A stretch of DNA of 64,000 nt from Myxococcus hansupus. Lineage in GTDB: Bacteria > Myxococcota > Myxococcia > Myxococcales > Myxococcaceae. Positions 1 through 8,879 of this stretch are shown one piece after another. The translations under genes and the position numbers were made by a program. A model generated the notes under the pieces. That model was not told the DNA's origin and did not search any database. It saw nothing but the letters and a program-made list of their open reading frames with translations. Within the stretch, counting starts at the first letter, position 1. Every line of letters starts with the position of its first letter. The stretch covers positions 5,786,501 to 5,850,500 of the forward strand of contig NZ_CP012109.1 of assembly GCF_000280925.3 (NCBI RefSeq), given 5' to 3'.

Positions 1-985
1 CGCTCCGCCACTGGAAGGCGAAGGACAACAGGCCGGAGGACACCAGCACCGCCGAGCCCGTCCACACCATCCAGCTATTGATGGAGCGGTACGTCACCTC
101 CGCGATGGCGCCCTGGGTCACCATGGCCGGCGCGAGGAAGCCGTAGGTGAGCACCGCGCCCAGCAGCATGGACCAGCCGGTGCGGAAGCTCACCAGCGCG
201 CCCGCGCCCACCAGCAGCAGGCTGAAGTCGAAGGACAGCGACCACGCCGACGCCTTCTTCCCCAGCAGGGTGAACGGGAGGCTCACCTTCTCCGGGATGT
301 TGGCCAGCCACGTGAAGCGCGCGTCGCGCAGCGTCACCAGCAGCGCGCCAATGCCCCCCGCGATGGCCAGCAGGCGCGACTTGCGGCGGGCCGTCTCGCC
401 ATGGCCGTGGAGCGCGCGGATGGTCTCCGCGGTGGCCGTGCCCGTGGGGAACGGCAGCGCCTCCACGTTGATGAGCTGGCGCTTGATGGGGATGGCGGCG
501 AAAACGCCCATCGCGGAGATGACGGCGAACCAGACCATCAGCCAGCCCGCGGACGGCAGCGCGCCCGTCAGCATCAGCAGCGCGGGCACCGCGGCCATGT
601 TGCCGCCGCCCGTCATGTAGCCGGCGGCGGAGGCCACCGAGCCCATGGCGTTGTTCTCCAGGTCGGTGAACTCCGCCTTCAGCACGCGCAGCGAGCGCAG
701 CGTGCCGAACACCGCGAAGGCCAGGATGCAGGCGGTGATGGTGACGCCCAGGCTCCAGCCCGTCTTGAGGATGACGTAGAGGTTGGAGAGGCACATCACC
801 GCGCCAATGAGCATGCCGGCGATGACGGCGCGGACGGTGAGCTGACGCACCCCGCCCTGGTAGACATGCTCCAGCCAGTAACGCTCCGGGTCCATCGCCG
901 CGGAGGCACCCGCGTCACCGGGTGAGTCGGTCGGCTGGATGCGGAGGTTGCTGGGGCTGGGCGTCTGTGAGGGGGACTGGCTCAT
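1..985 (-). CDS. OPT/YSL-family oligopeptide transporter, N-terminal part (runs off left edge)
   Basis: The reading frame starts at an ATG whose first base is 985 and stays open to base 1, giving at least 328 residues; the C-terminus lies outside the window. After a roughly 45-residue polar N-terminus come repeated hydrophobic segments. They include a stretch resembling the OPT family (AEFTDLENNAMGS, GYMTGGGN, IPIKRQLINVEALPFPTGTA). OPT proteins are inner-membrane symporters for oligopeptides or metal chelates, usually about 600-700 residues, so about half is missing. No convincing Shine-Dalgarno lies in front of the ATG. A second OPT-like gene begins at 62161 at the other end of the window, but the N-terminal sequences differ, so they are not recent duplicates. 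The substrate cannot be predicted. Confidence 0.85.
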   Translation of the reverse strand, partial: MSQSPSQTPSPSNLRIQPTDSPGDAGASAAMDPERYWLEHVYQGGVRQLTVRAVIAGMLIGAVMCLSNLYVILKTGWSLGVTITACILAFAVFGTLRSLRVLKAEFTDLENNAMGSVASAAGYMTGGGNMAAVPALLMLTGALPSAGWLMVWFAVISAMGVFAAIPIKRQLINVEALPFPTGTATAETIRALHGHGETARRKSRLLAIAGGIGALLVTLRDARFTWLANIPEKVSLPFTLLGKKASAWSLSFDFSLLLVGAGALVSFRTGWSMLLGAVLTYGFLAPAMVTQGAIAEVTYRSINSWMVWTGSAVLVSSGLLSFAFQWRS

Positions 986-1085
986 GGGGGGCGCGACGAT
1001 AGTGCACACCCCTTCCCCTCGCGAGCACCGCGTGTGACGGGCGGGCCAACCTCCCAGGCTGGCCGCGCCGCGTCAGGGCAGCACG

Positions 1086-1571
1086 TCAGCCGTGCTCATG
1101 CCCGCCTGGCCCGTGGACATGGCCGTGCGTCAACTCTTCCTGCGTGGCCGCCCGGACGTCCTTCACCGTGACGTCGAAGTGCAGCGTCTTGCCAGCCAGC
1201 GGGTGGTTGAGGTCCACCACGATGCCGTCGTCACGCACCTCCTGGATGCGCAGGGGGATGTCACCCTGGTCGGTCTGGGCCATCAGCGTCTGGCCCGCCT
1301 GAGGGTTCATCCCCGGCGGCAGCATGTTCCGAGGCACCGTCCGGACGCCCGCCGGGTCGTGCTCGCCATAGCCCTGCCCCGGCGCCACCACCACCTGCTT
1401 GCTGTCCCCCTGCCCCATGCCCTCCAGGGCTCCCTCGAGCCCCGGAACAATCTGCCGGTGCCCATGCAGGTACGAGAGCGACTGCTCGGGAGCGCTCTGG
1501 TCGATGACCTGACCGTCTCCCAGGTGCAGCTTGTATTCGAGCGAGACGACGGAATCCTTGGCGACCCTCAT
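1086..1571 (-). CDS. slyD: SlyD-like FKBP-type peptidyl-prolyl cis-trans isomerase
   Basis: The 161-residue product has the FKBP/SlyD pattern: an N-terminal strand (VAKDSVVSLEYKLHLGDG), then GHRQIVPGLEGALEGM, VAPGQGYGEHDP, and a later strand ending in LAGKTLHFDVTVKDVR. The SlyD insert-in-flap arrangement is present. The C-terminus is histidine-rich (HGHVHGPGGHEHG), as in SlyD proteins that bind nickel or other metals. It should catalyse proline isomerisation and act as a cytosolic chaperone, possibly with metal binding. AAGGAG stands 5 nt before the ATG and supports the start. It lies 69 bp downstream of the symporter gene on the same strand and could be cotranscribed with it. Confidence 0.92.
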   Translation of the reverse strand: MRVAKDSVVSLEYKLHLGDGQVIDQSAPEQSLSYLHGHRQIVPGLEGALEGMGQGDSKQVVVAPGQGYGEHDPAGVRTVPRNMLPPGMNPQAGQTLMAQTDQGDIPLRIQEVRDDGIVVDLNHPLAGKTLHFDVTVKDVRAATQEELTHGHVHGPGGHEHG

Positions 1572-1640
1572 GCGGGCTCCTTGGTTCGGACTGCGAGGAA
1601 ACTGCGATTGCGGGGAAGGTGCGGCGGCGGAGGCCTGGCG

Positions 1641-2918
1641 TCATGAAGCGGGCGCATCCACGGCCCCTTCCTCGACCGGGCTGTCTGCCGGTTCGCCGCG
1701 CGCCACGTACACGGCGGCGGCCAGGTCGCCGGTGACGTTGAGCGTGGTGCGGCACATGTCCAGGAAGCGGTCCACGCCCAGGATGAGGCCCAGGCCCTCC
1801 ACCGGAATCTTGAACATGCCCAGAATCATCGCGATGACGGGGATGGAGCCCGCGGGCACGCCGGCGGTGCCAATGCCCGCCAGGATGCAGATGAACATGA
1901 TGAGCGCCTGGTCGGACAGGCTCAGCTCCACGCCGTAGACCTGGGCCAGGAAGAGCACCGTGACCCCTTCGAAAAGCGCGGTGCCGTTCTGGTTCATGGC
2001 CGAGCCCGCGGTCAGCACGAAGCGCGACACGTTGCGGGGCAGCTTCAGGTTCTCCTCGGCCACCTTGAGCGCGGTGGGCAGCGTGGCGCTGGAGGAGGAC
2101 GTGGAGAACGCGGTGACGATGGCCAGCCGGCTGCTGCGGAAGAACTCGATGGGGCTGCGCCCGCCCAAAAAGCGCACCGACAGCGAGTAGACGATGAACA
2201 TGTGGATGCCCAGCGCCAGCAGCACCGTGCCCATGTAGGCGGCGAGCTGTCCGAAGATGCCGAAGCCCAGCCGCGCCGTCATGGAGAACAGCAGCGCGGC
2301 CACGCCGATGGGCGCCAGCTTCAGCACGCCGTCGATGAGCTTCATCATCACGTCGTAGAGGCCCTGGATGGACTGCTGCAGGCGCTGCACGGGCTCGCCC
2401 TGCGTCAACGCCACGCCCATGCCGAAGATGAGCGAGAAGACGATGAGGCCGATGAAGTCTCCGTCCCCCGCCGCCTTGATGGGGTTGGTGGGCACCATGG
2501 ACACGATGACCGCGCCAAACGACGACGCCCCCGGCGCCGCGGCGGCCTGGATGGTCATCCCGCCCTGGGCCAGCGCGCGGGCCTCGTCACTCAGCCCAGC
2601 GCCGGGCTCCAACGTGTTGACGAGCACCAGGCCGATGAGCACGGAGATGGAGGACAGGACGACGGTGTAGCCCAGCGTGCGGACGCCCAGCCGGCCCACC
2701 TGCCGGAGGTCCAGCTCCGACACGGCGACGACGATGGCGGAGAACAGCAGTGGCACCACGAGCATCAGCAGCAGGCGGATGAAAATCTGCCCCAGGGGCG
2801 AGGCCACGTTGTCCACGAGGAACGCCAGCCAGGCCGCATCACCCGCGACGGCGTTGGCGACGAGCCCCGCCACCGCGCCGGCGGCAATGCCAACGAGCAT
2901 CTTCTGGTGCGCCTTCAT
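1641..2918 (-). CDS. Dicarboxylate/amino acid:cation symporter (DAACS family)
   Basis: The 425-residue protein has the DAACS (GltP/DctA) layout: multiple transmembrane segments, the serine-rich reentrant motif (AFSTSSSSATLPT), the signature FVLTAGSAMNQNGTALFEG, and AGVPAGSIPVIAMILG followed by GVDRFLDMCRTTLNVTGD. These segments form the substrate and sodium/proton sites of glutamate and C4-dicarboxylate carriers. The frame can be extended upstream, but the ATG at 2918 is preceded by GGAGGA and starts with the first membrane segment, so I chose it. It would import acidic amino acids or dicarboxylates with sodium or protons. It is divergent from the oxygenase at 2999. Confidence 0.92.
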   Translation of the reverse strand: MKAHQKMLVGIAAGAVAGLVANAVAGDAAWLAFLVDNVASPLGQIFIRLLLMLVVPLLFSAIVVAVSELDLRQVGRLGVRTLGYTVVLSSISVLIGLVLVNTLEPGAGLSDEARALAQGGMTIQAAAAPGASSFGAVIVSMVPTNPIKAAGDGDFIGLIVFSLIFGMGVALTQGEPVQRLQQSIQGLYDVMMKLIDGVLKLAPIGVAALLFSMTARLGFGIFGQLAAYMGTVLLALGIHMFIVYSLSVRFLGGRSPIEFFRSSRLAIVTAFSTSSSSATLPTALKVAEENLKLPRNVSRFVLTAGSAMNQNGTALFEGVTVLFLAQVYGVELSLSDQALIMFICILAGIGTAGVPAGSIPVIAMILGMFKIPVEGLGLILGVDRFLDMCRTTLNVTGDLAAAVYVARGEPADSPVEEGAVDAPAS

Positions 2919-2998
2919 CGTTCCTCCGAGCCCTCCTCGCCGGAGGAGAATGGTCCGCGCCACCGGGCGGTAGGCGAAGATGGCATGCTGTCCTCCTC

Positions 2999-3637
2999 GT
3001 GGAAACCCTCGTTCGACTCACGGAAAACGCCGTGCCCCCCCTGCTCTTCCGCCGGTTGCTGCGGCGCGTGGGCGCCGTGGGCACGGAGCGCTTGCGACAG
3101 ACCTACCAGACGACCTTCTGGTTCGACTTCGGCCCGGCGGGCAACGTGGTGGAGGACATCATCCTCGCGCTGCGTCCCCATATCGCCGGCAAGCGCCGCG
3201 TGGCGGGCGTCGAGTGGTGGCTGTCACGCATGTCCCCCACGGACGTGCGCGTGGACTTCCACCAGGACCGCGACGAGAAGCTGGCGCAAAGCACCGGCGA
3301 GTTGGTGCACCCGCGCATCTCCTCGGTGCTCTTCCTCAACCGCGTGCGCGGCGGCGCGCTGGTGGTGACGCGCGAGAAGCCCGACCCGGCCAACCCGTCC
3401 CTGGCGCCGTCGCGGCTCGACACCGCCGACCTGGTGACGCCCCGGCCCAACCGGCTGGTGGTGTTCGACGGCACGCTGACGCACGGCGTGCTGGACGCGG
3501 AGAACCAGATTCCGGACGGCAAGCTGCCCGGCCCATCGCGGCAGCGACGCACGCTGGTGATGAACTGGTGGGCGCACCGCCCCACGGACATCCCCGCGTG
3601 GGCGGACACGCGGCTCTACCGAGCGCTGGCGCGCTGA
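2999..3637 (+). CDS. 2-oxoglutarate/Fe(II)-dependent oxygenase-like protein
   Basis: The 212-residue product starts at a GTG; there is no strong ribosome site. It carries the metal-site pattern of the 2OG-Fe(II) oxygenase fold: H88-Q-D90 in a DFHQDRDE strand, a distal H162 in DGTLTHGV, and an arginine pair (183-184) suited to binding 2-oxoglutarate, before the strand TLVMNWW. This supports an iron-dependent hydroxylase, but the substrate is unknown. Its 3' end overlaps the convergent DNA methyltransferase by 22 bp. Proximity to a methyltransferase raises the idea of nucleic-acid modification, which is inference only. Confidence 0.65.
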   Translation: METLVRLTENAVPPLLFRRLLRRVGAVGTERLRQTYQTTFWFDFGPAGNVVEDIILALRPHIAGKRRVAGVEWWLSRMSPTDVRVDFHQDRDEKLAQSTGELVHPRISSVLFLNRVRGGALVVTREKPDPANPSLAPSRLDTADLVTPRPNRLVVFDGTLTHGVLDAENQIPDGKLPGPSRQRRTLVMNWWAHRPTDIPAWADTRLYRALAR

Positions 3638-4413
3638 GCTTCCTCACGGGCCGTGTCGCGCAGGCGGTTCGTCACGCGCTCGGCCCACTCGGGCTCGACC
3701 TCCAGACACGCGGGCGTGCGGCCCAGCCGCAAGGCCGCCGAGGGCATGGAGCCGCTGCCCGCGAACGGATCCAACACCGTGTCCCCGGGCCGGCTGTACG
3801 TGCGCACCAGCGGCTCCAGCACGGAGAAGGGCTTGTGGTGGGGGTGGCCGCCCCAGCGCTTCGCCTCGCCTTCGTCGTCATAGCCGCCGACCACGGCCCA
3901 GACGGTGGGCAGGCCGCCGGGTTCGAGCGGCGGCTCGGGCGTGCGCGCGATGACGAGCGCGACCTCGTACACGCGCAGCGTCTGCTCGTTGGCGTTCTTG
4001 TCGGTGGTGCGCTTGCCCCAGACGTACTCGCCGCGCAGGTGCGGATAACCGAGCCCACGCGCGGCGGTGAGGATGGGCTCCTTGCCCAACAGGTTCGTCC
4101 AGATGACCAGGACGGCGTCCGGCGTGAGGTGGGCGGTGGCGCGCGACAGCCAGGCCTCGGAGAAGGCGCGGTAGTCGCGCACCGTCTCGAAGCGGACGAT
4201 GGGGTTCTGGTCGATTTTCTTGTGCGCGCGCGTGTCGCGGAGGTCCCCGCCCTTGCGCCGCCGGGTGAGCAGGCAATACGGAGGGTCCGTGTGGAGCAAC
4301 GCGGCGCGGGTGTCGCCCAACGCCGCGCGGTAGCCCTGGGGCTCGCGGGCGTCGGCGTTGATGCAGCGGAGGGACTCGGGCGGGGGAAGTGAGGTCATCG
4401 GCCGGAGCGCCAC
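3616..4413 (-). CDS. Site-specific DNA methyltransferase (beta-class, N6-adenine or N4-cytosine)
   Basis: The product is 265 residues from a GTG at 4413, or 260 from an ATG at 4398; the sequence does not settle which. The catalytic motif IV (DPPY, residues 43-46) precedes the AdoMet-binding motif I (DTVLDPFAGSGS, near residues 212-223). This is the circularly permuted order of beta-class amino-methyltransferases. DPPY favours adenine N6 methylation. The region between them (WTNLLGKEP, WGKRTTDKN, GHPHHKP) matches small methyltransferases of this class. No restriction endonuclease gene is adjacent, so it is either an orphan regulatory enzyme or a mobile-element remnant. It overlaps the oxygenase gene tail-to-tail by 22 bp. 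Confidence 0.85.
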   Translation of the reverse strand: MALRPMTSLPPPESLRCINADAREPQGYRAALGDTRAALLHTDPPYCLLTRRRKGGDLRDTRAHKKIDQNPIVRFETVRDYRAFSEAWLSRATAHLTPDAVLVIWTNLLGKEPILTAARGLGYPHLRGEYVWGKRTTDKNANEQTLRVYEVALVIARTPEPPLEPGGLPTVWAVVGGYDDEGEAKRWGGHPHHKPFSVLEPLVRTYSRPGDTVLDPFAGSGSMPSAALRLGRTPACLEVEPEWAERVTNRLRDTAREEAQRASAR

Positions 4414-4447
4414 CCTACACGGCGGGGCGCGGGGCTCAAGTCGCGGC

Positions 4448-5368
4448 TCACCGCGGCTGGAGCCCTTCCAACTTCAAGGTCTGCTTCCGGCCCTCGTTCC
4501 ACATCTCCAGGGTGTACCTGCCCGGCCCCTCGCCCGGGAACACCGGCTCGTCCAGCAGGATGACGATGGGATTCTTCCCGTCGTCCACGGGCCCGGCCTG
4601 CCAGGGAGGCAGCGACTTCAACCGCCGGCCCCGGGCGTCCGTGAGCTCCGCCCCCGCCGCGGTCCACCCCCTGTTGGCGCCCGTGGCGGCCAGCGACAAC
4701 CTCAACGCGGCCCAGCGGGTGGTCAGACGGAGGAAGGTCGCCCGCAGGACGACGAAGTCTCCTGACACCTTCCGGGGCAGCCAGGCCCGGAAGGCGATGG
4801 AGTCCTCGTCACCGAGGTCCGCCACCAGGGACTCCCGGCTGCACTCGCTCGGGCGGGAACGCTGCTGCTGAAGCTGCTGAACCTGGCGCTCCAGCCGGAG
4901 CACCCCTGAACGCAGCTCCTCCACCTCCTGCTGGTAGGACGCGGCGGAACGCGTCTGGCGGTAGAGCTCCACCTGCCGCTCCGCGCGCGCGGAGTCCACC
5001 ACGAGCACCATGACGGCGCGCTCCGGCACCGCGCCGTCATGGAAGCGAACCTCCAGCCGAAGCCGCTCGCCCTCTCGGAACGTGGACGAGGGCACCAGCA
5101 CGAGGTGGTCCTCCGTCACGCCGAAGCGCTGAAAGCGCTCGCGGCCCTCGAGCACCAGTTGCTCGGGGCGGATCCTCGCGTCGAAGAACACGGTGGTGGA
5201 CAACCCGGGACTGATGCGGACTTCCTGCGGCGCCACCGGTGTCCCCGCCTGGACGTCGATTCTCCGCACCGCGCTCCCGCTGCCGGGCGACTCCTGTGCC
5301 GCGGCATGCGCCGTCGCGGCCCACAACACTCCCCAAGTGAGCACGATGAATGCGGGCGAACCAGTCAA
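4448..5368 (-). CDS. DUF2381 family secreted protein (myxobacterial kinase-associated family)
   Basis: The 306-residue protein begins at TTG, 8 nt after a GAGGTGG ribosome site, with a signal peptide ending near HAAAQES. It has the DUF2381 (TIGR02268) features: an N-terminal beta region (EVRISPGLSTTVFFD), a central coiled coil (about residues 133-172, QQEVEELRSGVLRLERQVQQ) and a C-terminal beta region with LDEPVFPGEGPGRYTLEMW. This paralogous family is typical of Myxococcus and is regularly found next to Ser/Thr kinase genes. Here it follows the kinase by 53 bp on the same strand, so the two are probably cotranscribed. It is likely periplasmic and may bind or sense for the kinase ectodomain; that role is inferred. 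Confidence 0.85.
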   Translation of the reverse strand: MTGSPAFIVLTWGVLWAATAHAAAQESPGSGSAVRRIDVQAGTPVAPQEVRISPGLSTTVFFDARIRPEQLVLEGRERFQRFGVTEDHLVLVPSSTFREGERLRLEVRFHDGAVPERAVMVLVVDSARAERQVELYRQTRSAASYQQEVEELRSGVLRLERQVQQLQQQRSRPSECSRESLVADLGDEDSIAFRAWLPRKVSGDFVVLRATFLRLTTRWAALRLSLAATGANRGWTAAGAELTDARGRRLKSLPPWQAGPVDDGKNPIVILLDEPVFPGEGPGRYTLEMWNEGRKQTLKLEGLQPR

Positions 5369-5421
5369 GTCCGAGCCACCTCTAGCAAGGGCGCACGCCC
5401 ACCATGACAGGCGGAGGACGG

Positions 5422-7488
5422 CTAACGCGTCCCGAGTTTTCCGAGCACCTGCGACGCCGCCAGGTTGACGCCCGGAGGCATCATCGGATTACCGGGGGTG
5501 CTCGATTCATCGTATGGCGTCCCGAGCTCCTCCCGGCTGGGATTGTTGACGATGTTTCCGCAGACCGCCATCCGGCGGCCATCGGGGAACTCCGCCTCGG
5601 TAATCCAGCCGTAGATGGCCGTCCTCCCCCGGAACACCGTGCCATGCAACCGGGTTCCCTCCGGGAAGATTCGCACGTGGGCGCTCGTGACATTGTTGTG
5701 GGCGTAGAGGATGAGGGGGCCGCCGTCCGGAGGCACGGGCACCGGCTTCCAGAGGCGCACACTCGGGACCATGGCCACCGTCTCGTCGTTGCCCATCATC
5801 TTCGGAGGAAAGAGGCCAATCTCCGCCATGCCCGCGAGCACCTCTGGAGGGCATTTGCGCTGAGGGGGCGCATCCCGCACCTGCGGCCCACCGGCGCAGG
5901 CCGCGGTGAGGCACGCCACGGCGGCGGCCTTGCCCAGCGCTGAGGTGGACGACGGGCGCTTCTTCGGCCGTGGCGCGGCCTCGGTCTCGGCCTCGCCCTC
6001 GCCTCCCGCTTCGGCGGAGGCCAGCGCCGCGGCTTGCTCCCCCGCGTCCTGGACCTCGGCTCCCGCGTCCGTGAGGGAGGGCACCACCTCGGGGCTGGGC
6101 GTCTCGGAGGAATTCGAAGAACGACTCGTCACTGCGGGACTTCCTTTCTCAATGGGAAGAGACGGTGCGGTCGCCGGATCCACCTCGGAGGGGGACACCA
6201 GACGACTCAGCCCGAACGCCACGAGGCCCACGGCCAGCACGGCGGCCACGCCTCGGCCCACGACGCCGCGACGGCGCTTGGGAGCCGGGGGCGGTGGGAG
6301 GGGATCCGCCGGAGCATCGGCGGAAGACTTCACGAGCACCTCGGGGGCCGCTGGCGCCGGGGGCGTCGCGGCGGCGGACGCCGGCGCCTCCGGAACGGGC
6401 ACCTCCCGGGGCTCGGGATTGAGTGGCAACACCGGAGCGATGCCCATGAGGCCCTCGCCTCGCGGCCGTTGCTCGGAGGTGGTGACGGGCGCGTCCGGCA
6501 CCATGCGAACCCGGGGTGCCTCCGCGTCGCCCGCGCCTTCGGGCGGACGGTCCAGCGACACCTTCCAGGCCGGCTGACGCTTCTCCTTGGCCACGTCCCA
6601 GAGGGCCTGGAGCAGGGCCTCCGCGCTCGCGTAGCGGTCCTCGGGGCGCTTGGCGAGCAGCCGCAGGGCGATGTCGCCCAGCGCCCGGGGCACCTTCGGA
6701 TTGACGACGTGGGGCGCGCGCGGCGTCACCGTCTCGATGGCCGGCAGCAACCGGTCATACGGAAGCTTCGGGTCGAACGCGTAGCCATCCGTGAGCGCCT
6801 CGTACAGCAGCGCGCCCAACGCATAGAGGTCCCCGGGCACGCCCGCGTCGAAGTTCGCGCCCTGCTGCCAGGAGCCCTCGCGAAGGAAGGCCACGCATTC
6901 GGGAGGCAGCAGGTGGGGCGAGGCGGGCGCCACGCCCACCGTCAACGTGGTGGCGCCGGGCAGCCGCACCGTGCCCAGGTCGATGAGGAAGGGCCGCTCG
7001 TCCTCGCGGCGGATGAGCAGGTTGTCGCCCTTGATGTCGCGGTGGTGCACGCCCCGGCGGTGCATGTCCGCCACCACGCGCACCACCTCCGTGAAGACGG
7101 ACAGCAGGTGCGCCGCCGTGGGCTTCACCCGCCAGCGCCACTCGTGGAACGTCTCGCCATCGATGTAGTCGGTGACGAAGTACAGGTAGCCGTCAGGGGG
7201 CTCCGGCCACCGGTCCACCGCGTGGAGCGCCGGAAGGTTCGGGTGCGGCGCGCAGGCCAGCAGCGCCGCCACTTCATGCGCCAGGCGGCCGTTGATGTCT
7301 TCCTCTTCCGGGGTGTGCTGGCCCGCCGGACGAAGCGCCATCTTCAGCGAGTAGCTGCGGCCCGCTCGCTCCACCTTGAAGACACGGCCAAAGCCTCCCG
7401 AGCCCAACGACTCCAGGATGCGCCATGGGCCGACCTCGCTGTCCGGCACCAACTGGTCTGGATGGAAGGGCGGAGACCTCACTGCCAC
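5422..7488 (-). CDS. Membrane Ser/Thr protein kinase with C-terminal extracytoplasmic domain
   Basis: The 688-residue protein has an N-terminal Hanks-type kinase domain (about 20-300): glycine loop GSGGFG (29-34), ATP lysine K49, helix-C E72, catalytic HRDIKGDN (149-156), and PPE (195-197) for the APE motif. The metal-binding DFG is DLG (170-172). A proline/alanine-rich linker leads to a membrane helix (about 413-430) after a KRRR anchor. A second hydrophobic stretch (516-533) contains LTAAC and is followed by a roughly 155-residue outer domain. The start is GTG (7488 or 7482). DUF2381 follows immediately. The kinase should signal across the inner membrane; its ligand and substrates are unknown. 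Confidence 0.9.
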   Translation of the reverse strand: MAVRSPPFHPDQLVPDSEVGPWRILESLGSGGFGRVFKVERAGRSYSLKMALRPAGQHTPEEEDINGRLAHEVAALLACAPHPNLPALHAVDRWPEPPDGYLYFVTDYIDGETFHEWRWRVKPTAAHLLSVFTEVVRVVADMHRRGVHHRDIKGDNLLIRREDERPFLIDLGTVRLPGATTLTVGVAPASPHLLPPECVAFLREGSWQQGANFDAGVPGDLYALGALLYEALTDGYAFDPKLPYDRLLPAIETVTPRAPHVVNPKVPRALGDIALRLLAKRPEDRYASAEALLQALWDVAKEKRQPAWKVSLDRPPEGAGDAEAPRVRMVPDAPVTTSEQRPRGEGLMGIAPVLPLNPEPREVPVPEAPASAAATPPAPAAPEVLVKSSADAPADPLPPPPAPKRRRGVVGRGVAAVLAVGLVAFGLSRLVSPSEVDPATAPSLPIEKGSPAVTSRSSNSSETPSPEVVPSLTDAGAEVQDAGEQAAALASAEAGGEGEAETEAAPRPKKRPSSTSALGKAAAVACLTAACAGGPQVRDAPPQRKCPPEVLAGMAEIGLFPPKMMGNDETVAMVPSVRLWKPVPVPPDGGPLILYAHNNVTSAHVRIFPEGTRLHGTVFRGRTAIYGWITEAEFPDGRRMAVCGNIVNNPSREELGTPYDESSTPGNPMMPPGVNLAASQVLGKLGTR

Positions 7489-7621
7489 CCACTCCAGGGG
7501 CTCGGGCCTCTAGCGCTGCCGCCCTGCCCCACCAGACGCGTGGCACGCCCAGGACGCACGCCTTCCGGCGGTGCGGTCCACGCGAGAGACTGTTGAACCA
7601 CCCAGTGAGCGGGGCTGAACA

Positions 7622-7645
7622 AGGGCAACCTCCAGGGTTGACCCT
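7622..7645 (-). terminator. Possible terminator downstream of the YcaO-TfuA operon
   Basis: A hairpin with arms AGGG+CAACC and GGTTG+CCCT (one bulged A) sits between the TfuA stop codon and the kinase start. Read leftward it is followed by TTGTTC, a weak U-tract. Read rightward it is followed by ATCCTTTTC, although no rightward gene precedes it. Confidence 0.3.
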
Positions 7646-7688
7646 ATCCTTTTCATCCGGGATGTCACGTTTTCACTTACCCGCGAGG

Positions 7689-8879
7689 TCAGTCCGCCGC
7701 GCCCCCGGACCCAACGCCCTCCGTTGGGTCCTCGGGCGCCCCGGCGACTTCGCTCGCGGCCTCCGCCCAGCGCCCGGTGAGGCGGGCCTCGGAGGCCAGG
7801 GCCTCGTCCCAGGACGGGCCATCCGGCAACAGCCGTGTCGCGTGCTCCAGGACGAGCCGCTCCAGGGCCCGCTCCTCGCACAGGCGGCGCAGGCCCCACG
7901 CGTCCAACCCCAGACGGGAGAGGAACGCGGCGCGCCGGGCCACGGGCACGCGCTGCGCCTGCCACCAGCCGGCTTCCACTTCGGCCACCTCGTCGTCGGA
8001 GACGCGCAGGCCCTGGGTCCTCGCCCAACCCGCGAGGAGCGCCCTGCGCAGGCCCGCCTCGGCCAGCGCCTCCGCGTCGGGCGCGTCGCGAAGCGCGTCC
8101 AGCACGCGGCCCGAGGACACCCCGCCGTCCTTCCCACCCGTGACGTCGTCCACCAGCCGGCGGCGGCGGACCAGGGAGGAGGGAGATTGCACCTCGCCCC
8201 GAGGCGCGGCGGCCCCCGAGGCCACCCACGCCGCGGCGGTCTGGAGGCATGCGAGGGCGTCCCGCCGCTTGAGGTCCTCGGCGCCTTTCGGGAACCAGGC
8301 GTCCCAGGCCGCGCGGGTGGGCGCGGACCAGTGCGGCGCCACGGTGTCCAGGACGCGGCCCCAGGTGCGCTCCTGGTAGAAGACGGATTGCGCGGCATCG
8401 ACGAGCGCCTGCGCCGCCGGGCGCTTGAGCACGCCCGCCTCCGTGGCGCACTCCGCGGCGTGCCGGACGTTGACCAGCGGCACGGTGAGCGGCCGGTAGT
8501 CGTGCTCCGCGTCCGCGTGGAGCAACGCCACTTCGGAGTCATCCACCACGGTGCCGTCGCGGTACCACTCGAAGATGCGGCCCACGCCCACCACGCCGTG
8601 TGGCACGAGCTCCGCGGCGCGCAGGGCGCCCATGCTCCCGCCGCCGAAGACGGCCACGCCGGCCTCCAGCGCGGCCAGCAGCTCGTGGTGCCACACCGAG
8701 GGCTGGGCCTCGAAGACACCATCCACCAGCACAAGGGCCTTGGGACGCAGCGCGAGCGCGCGCCACACGTCCCCCTGCCGAGCGGGCGGGAGCACCGTGC
8801 ACGGCGTCAGGCGTTGCGCCTCCGCCGCGGGCAGCGAGGGCCCCAGGAACACCACCAGATTGTCCGCGCGCCGCTTCAT
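7689..8879 (-). CDS. TfuA-like protein, partner of YcaO
   Basis: The 396-residue product carries the TfuA domain at its N-terminus (about 8-122): VVFLGPSLP, PPARQGDVW, LVDGVFEAQPSVWHHELL, GGGSMGALRAAEL and GRIFEWYRDG...DDSEVALLHA. TfuA proteins accompany YcaO enzymes that install backbone thioamides, in trifolitoxin- and thioviridamide-type peptides and in methanogen McrA. TfuA is thought to supply sulfide or assist the reaction. The C-terminal 270 residues are a family-variable region. I set the start at the ATG at 8879 (MKRRADNL). An extended frame upstream merely translates a duplicated segment. The ATG overlaps the stop of the 51-codon mini-ORF (ATGA). It lies in the same transcription unit as YcaO. 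Confidence 0.88.
   Translation of the reverse strand: MKRRADNLVVFLGPSLPAAEAQRLTPCTVLPPARQGDVWRALALRPKALVLVDGVFEAQPSVWHHELLAALEAGVAVFGGGSMGALRAAELVPHGVVGVGRIFEWYRDGTVVDDSEVALLHADAEHDYRPLTVPLVNVRHAAECATEAGVLKRPAAQALVDAAQSVFYQERTWGRVLDTVAPHWSAPTRAAWDAWFPKGAEDLKRRDALACLQTAAAWVASGAAAPRGEVQSPSSLVRRRRLVDDVTGGKDGGVSSGRVLDALRDAPDAEALAEAGLRRALLAGWARTQGLRVSDDEVAEVEAGWWQAQRVPVARRAAFLSRLGLDAWGLRRLCEERALERLVLEHATRLLPDGPSWDEALASEARLTGRWAEAASEVAGAPEDPTEGVGSGGAAD

Noticed and set aside
7510-7656. 48-codon ORF on the minus strand just after TfuA, a possible RiPP precursor
   Set aside because: It has no ribosome site, overlaps the hairpin at 7622, and lacks a leader/core look. It is also within the kinase promoter region.
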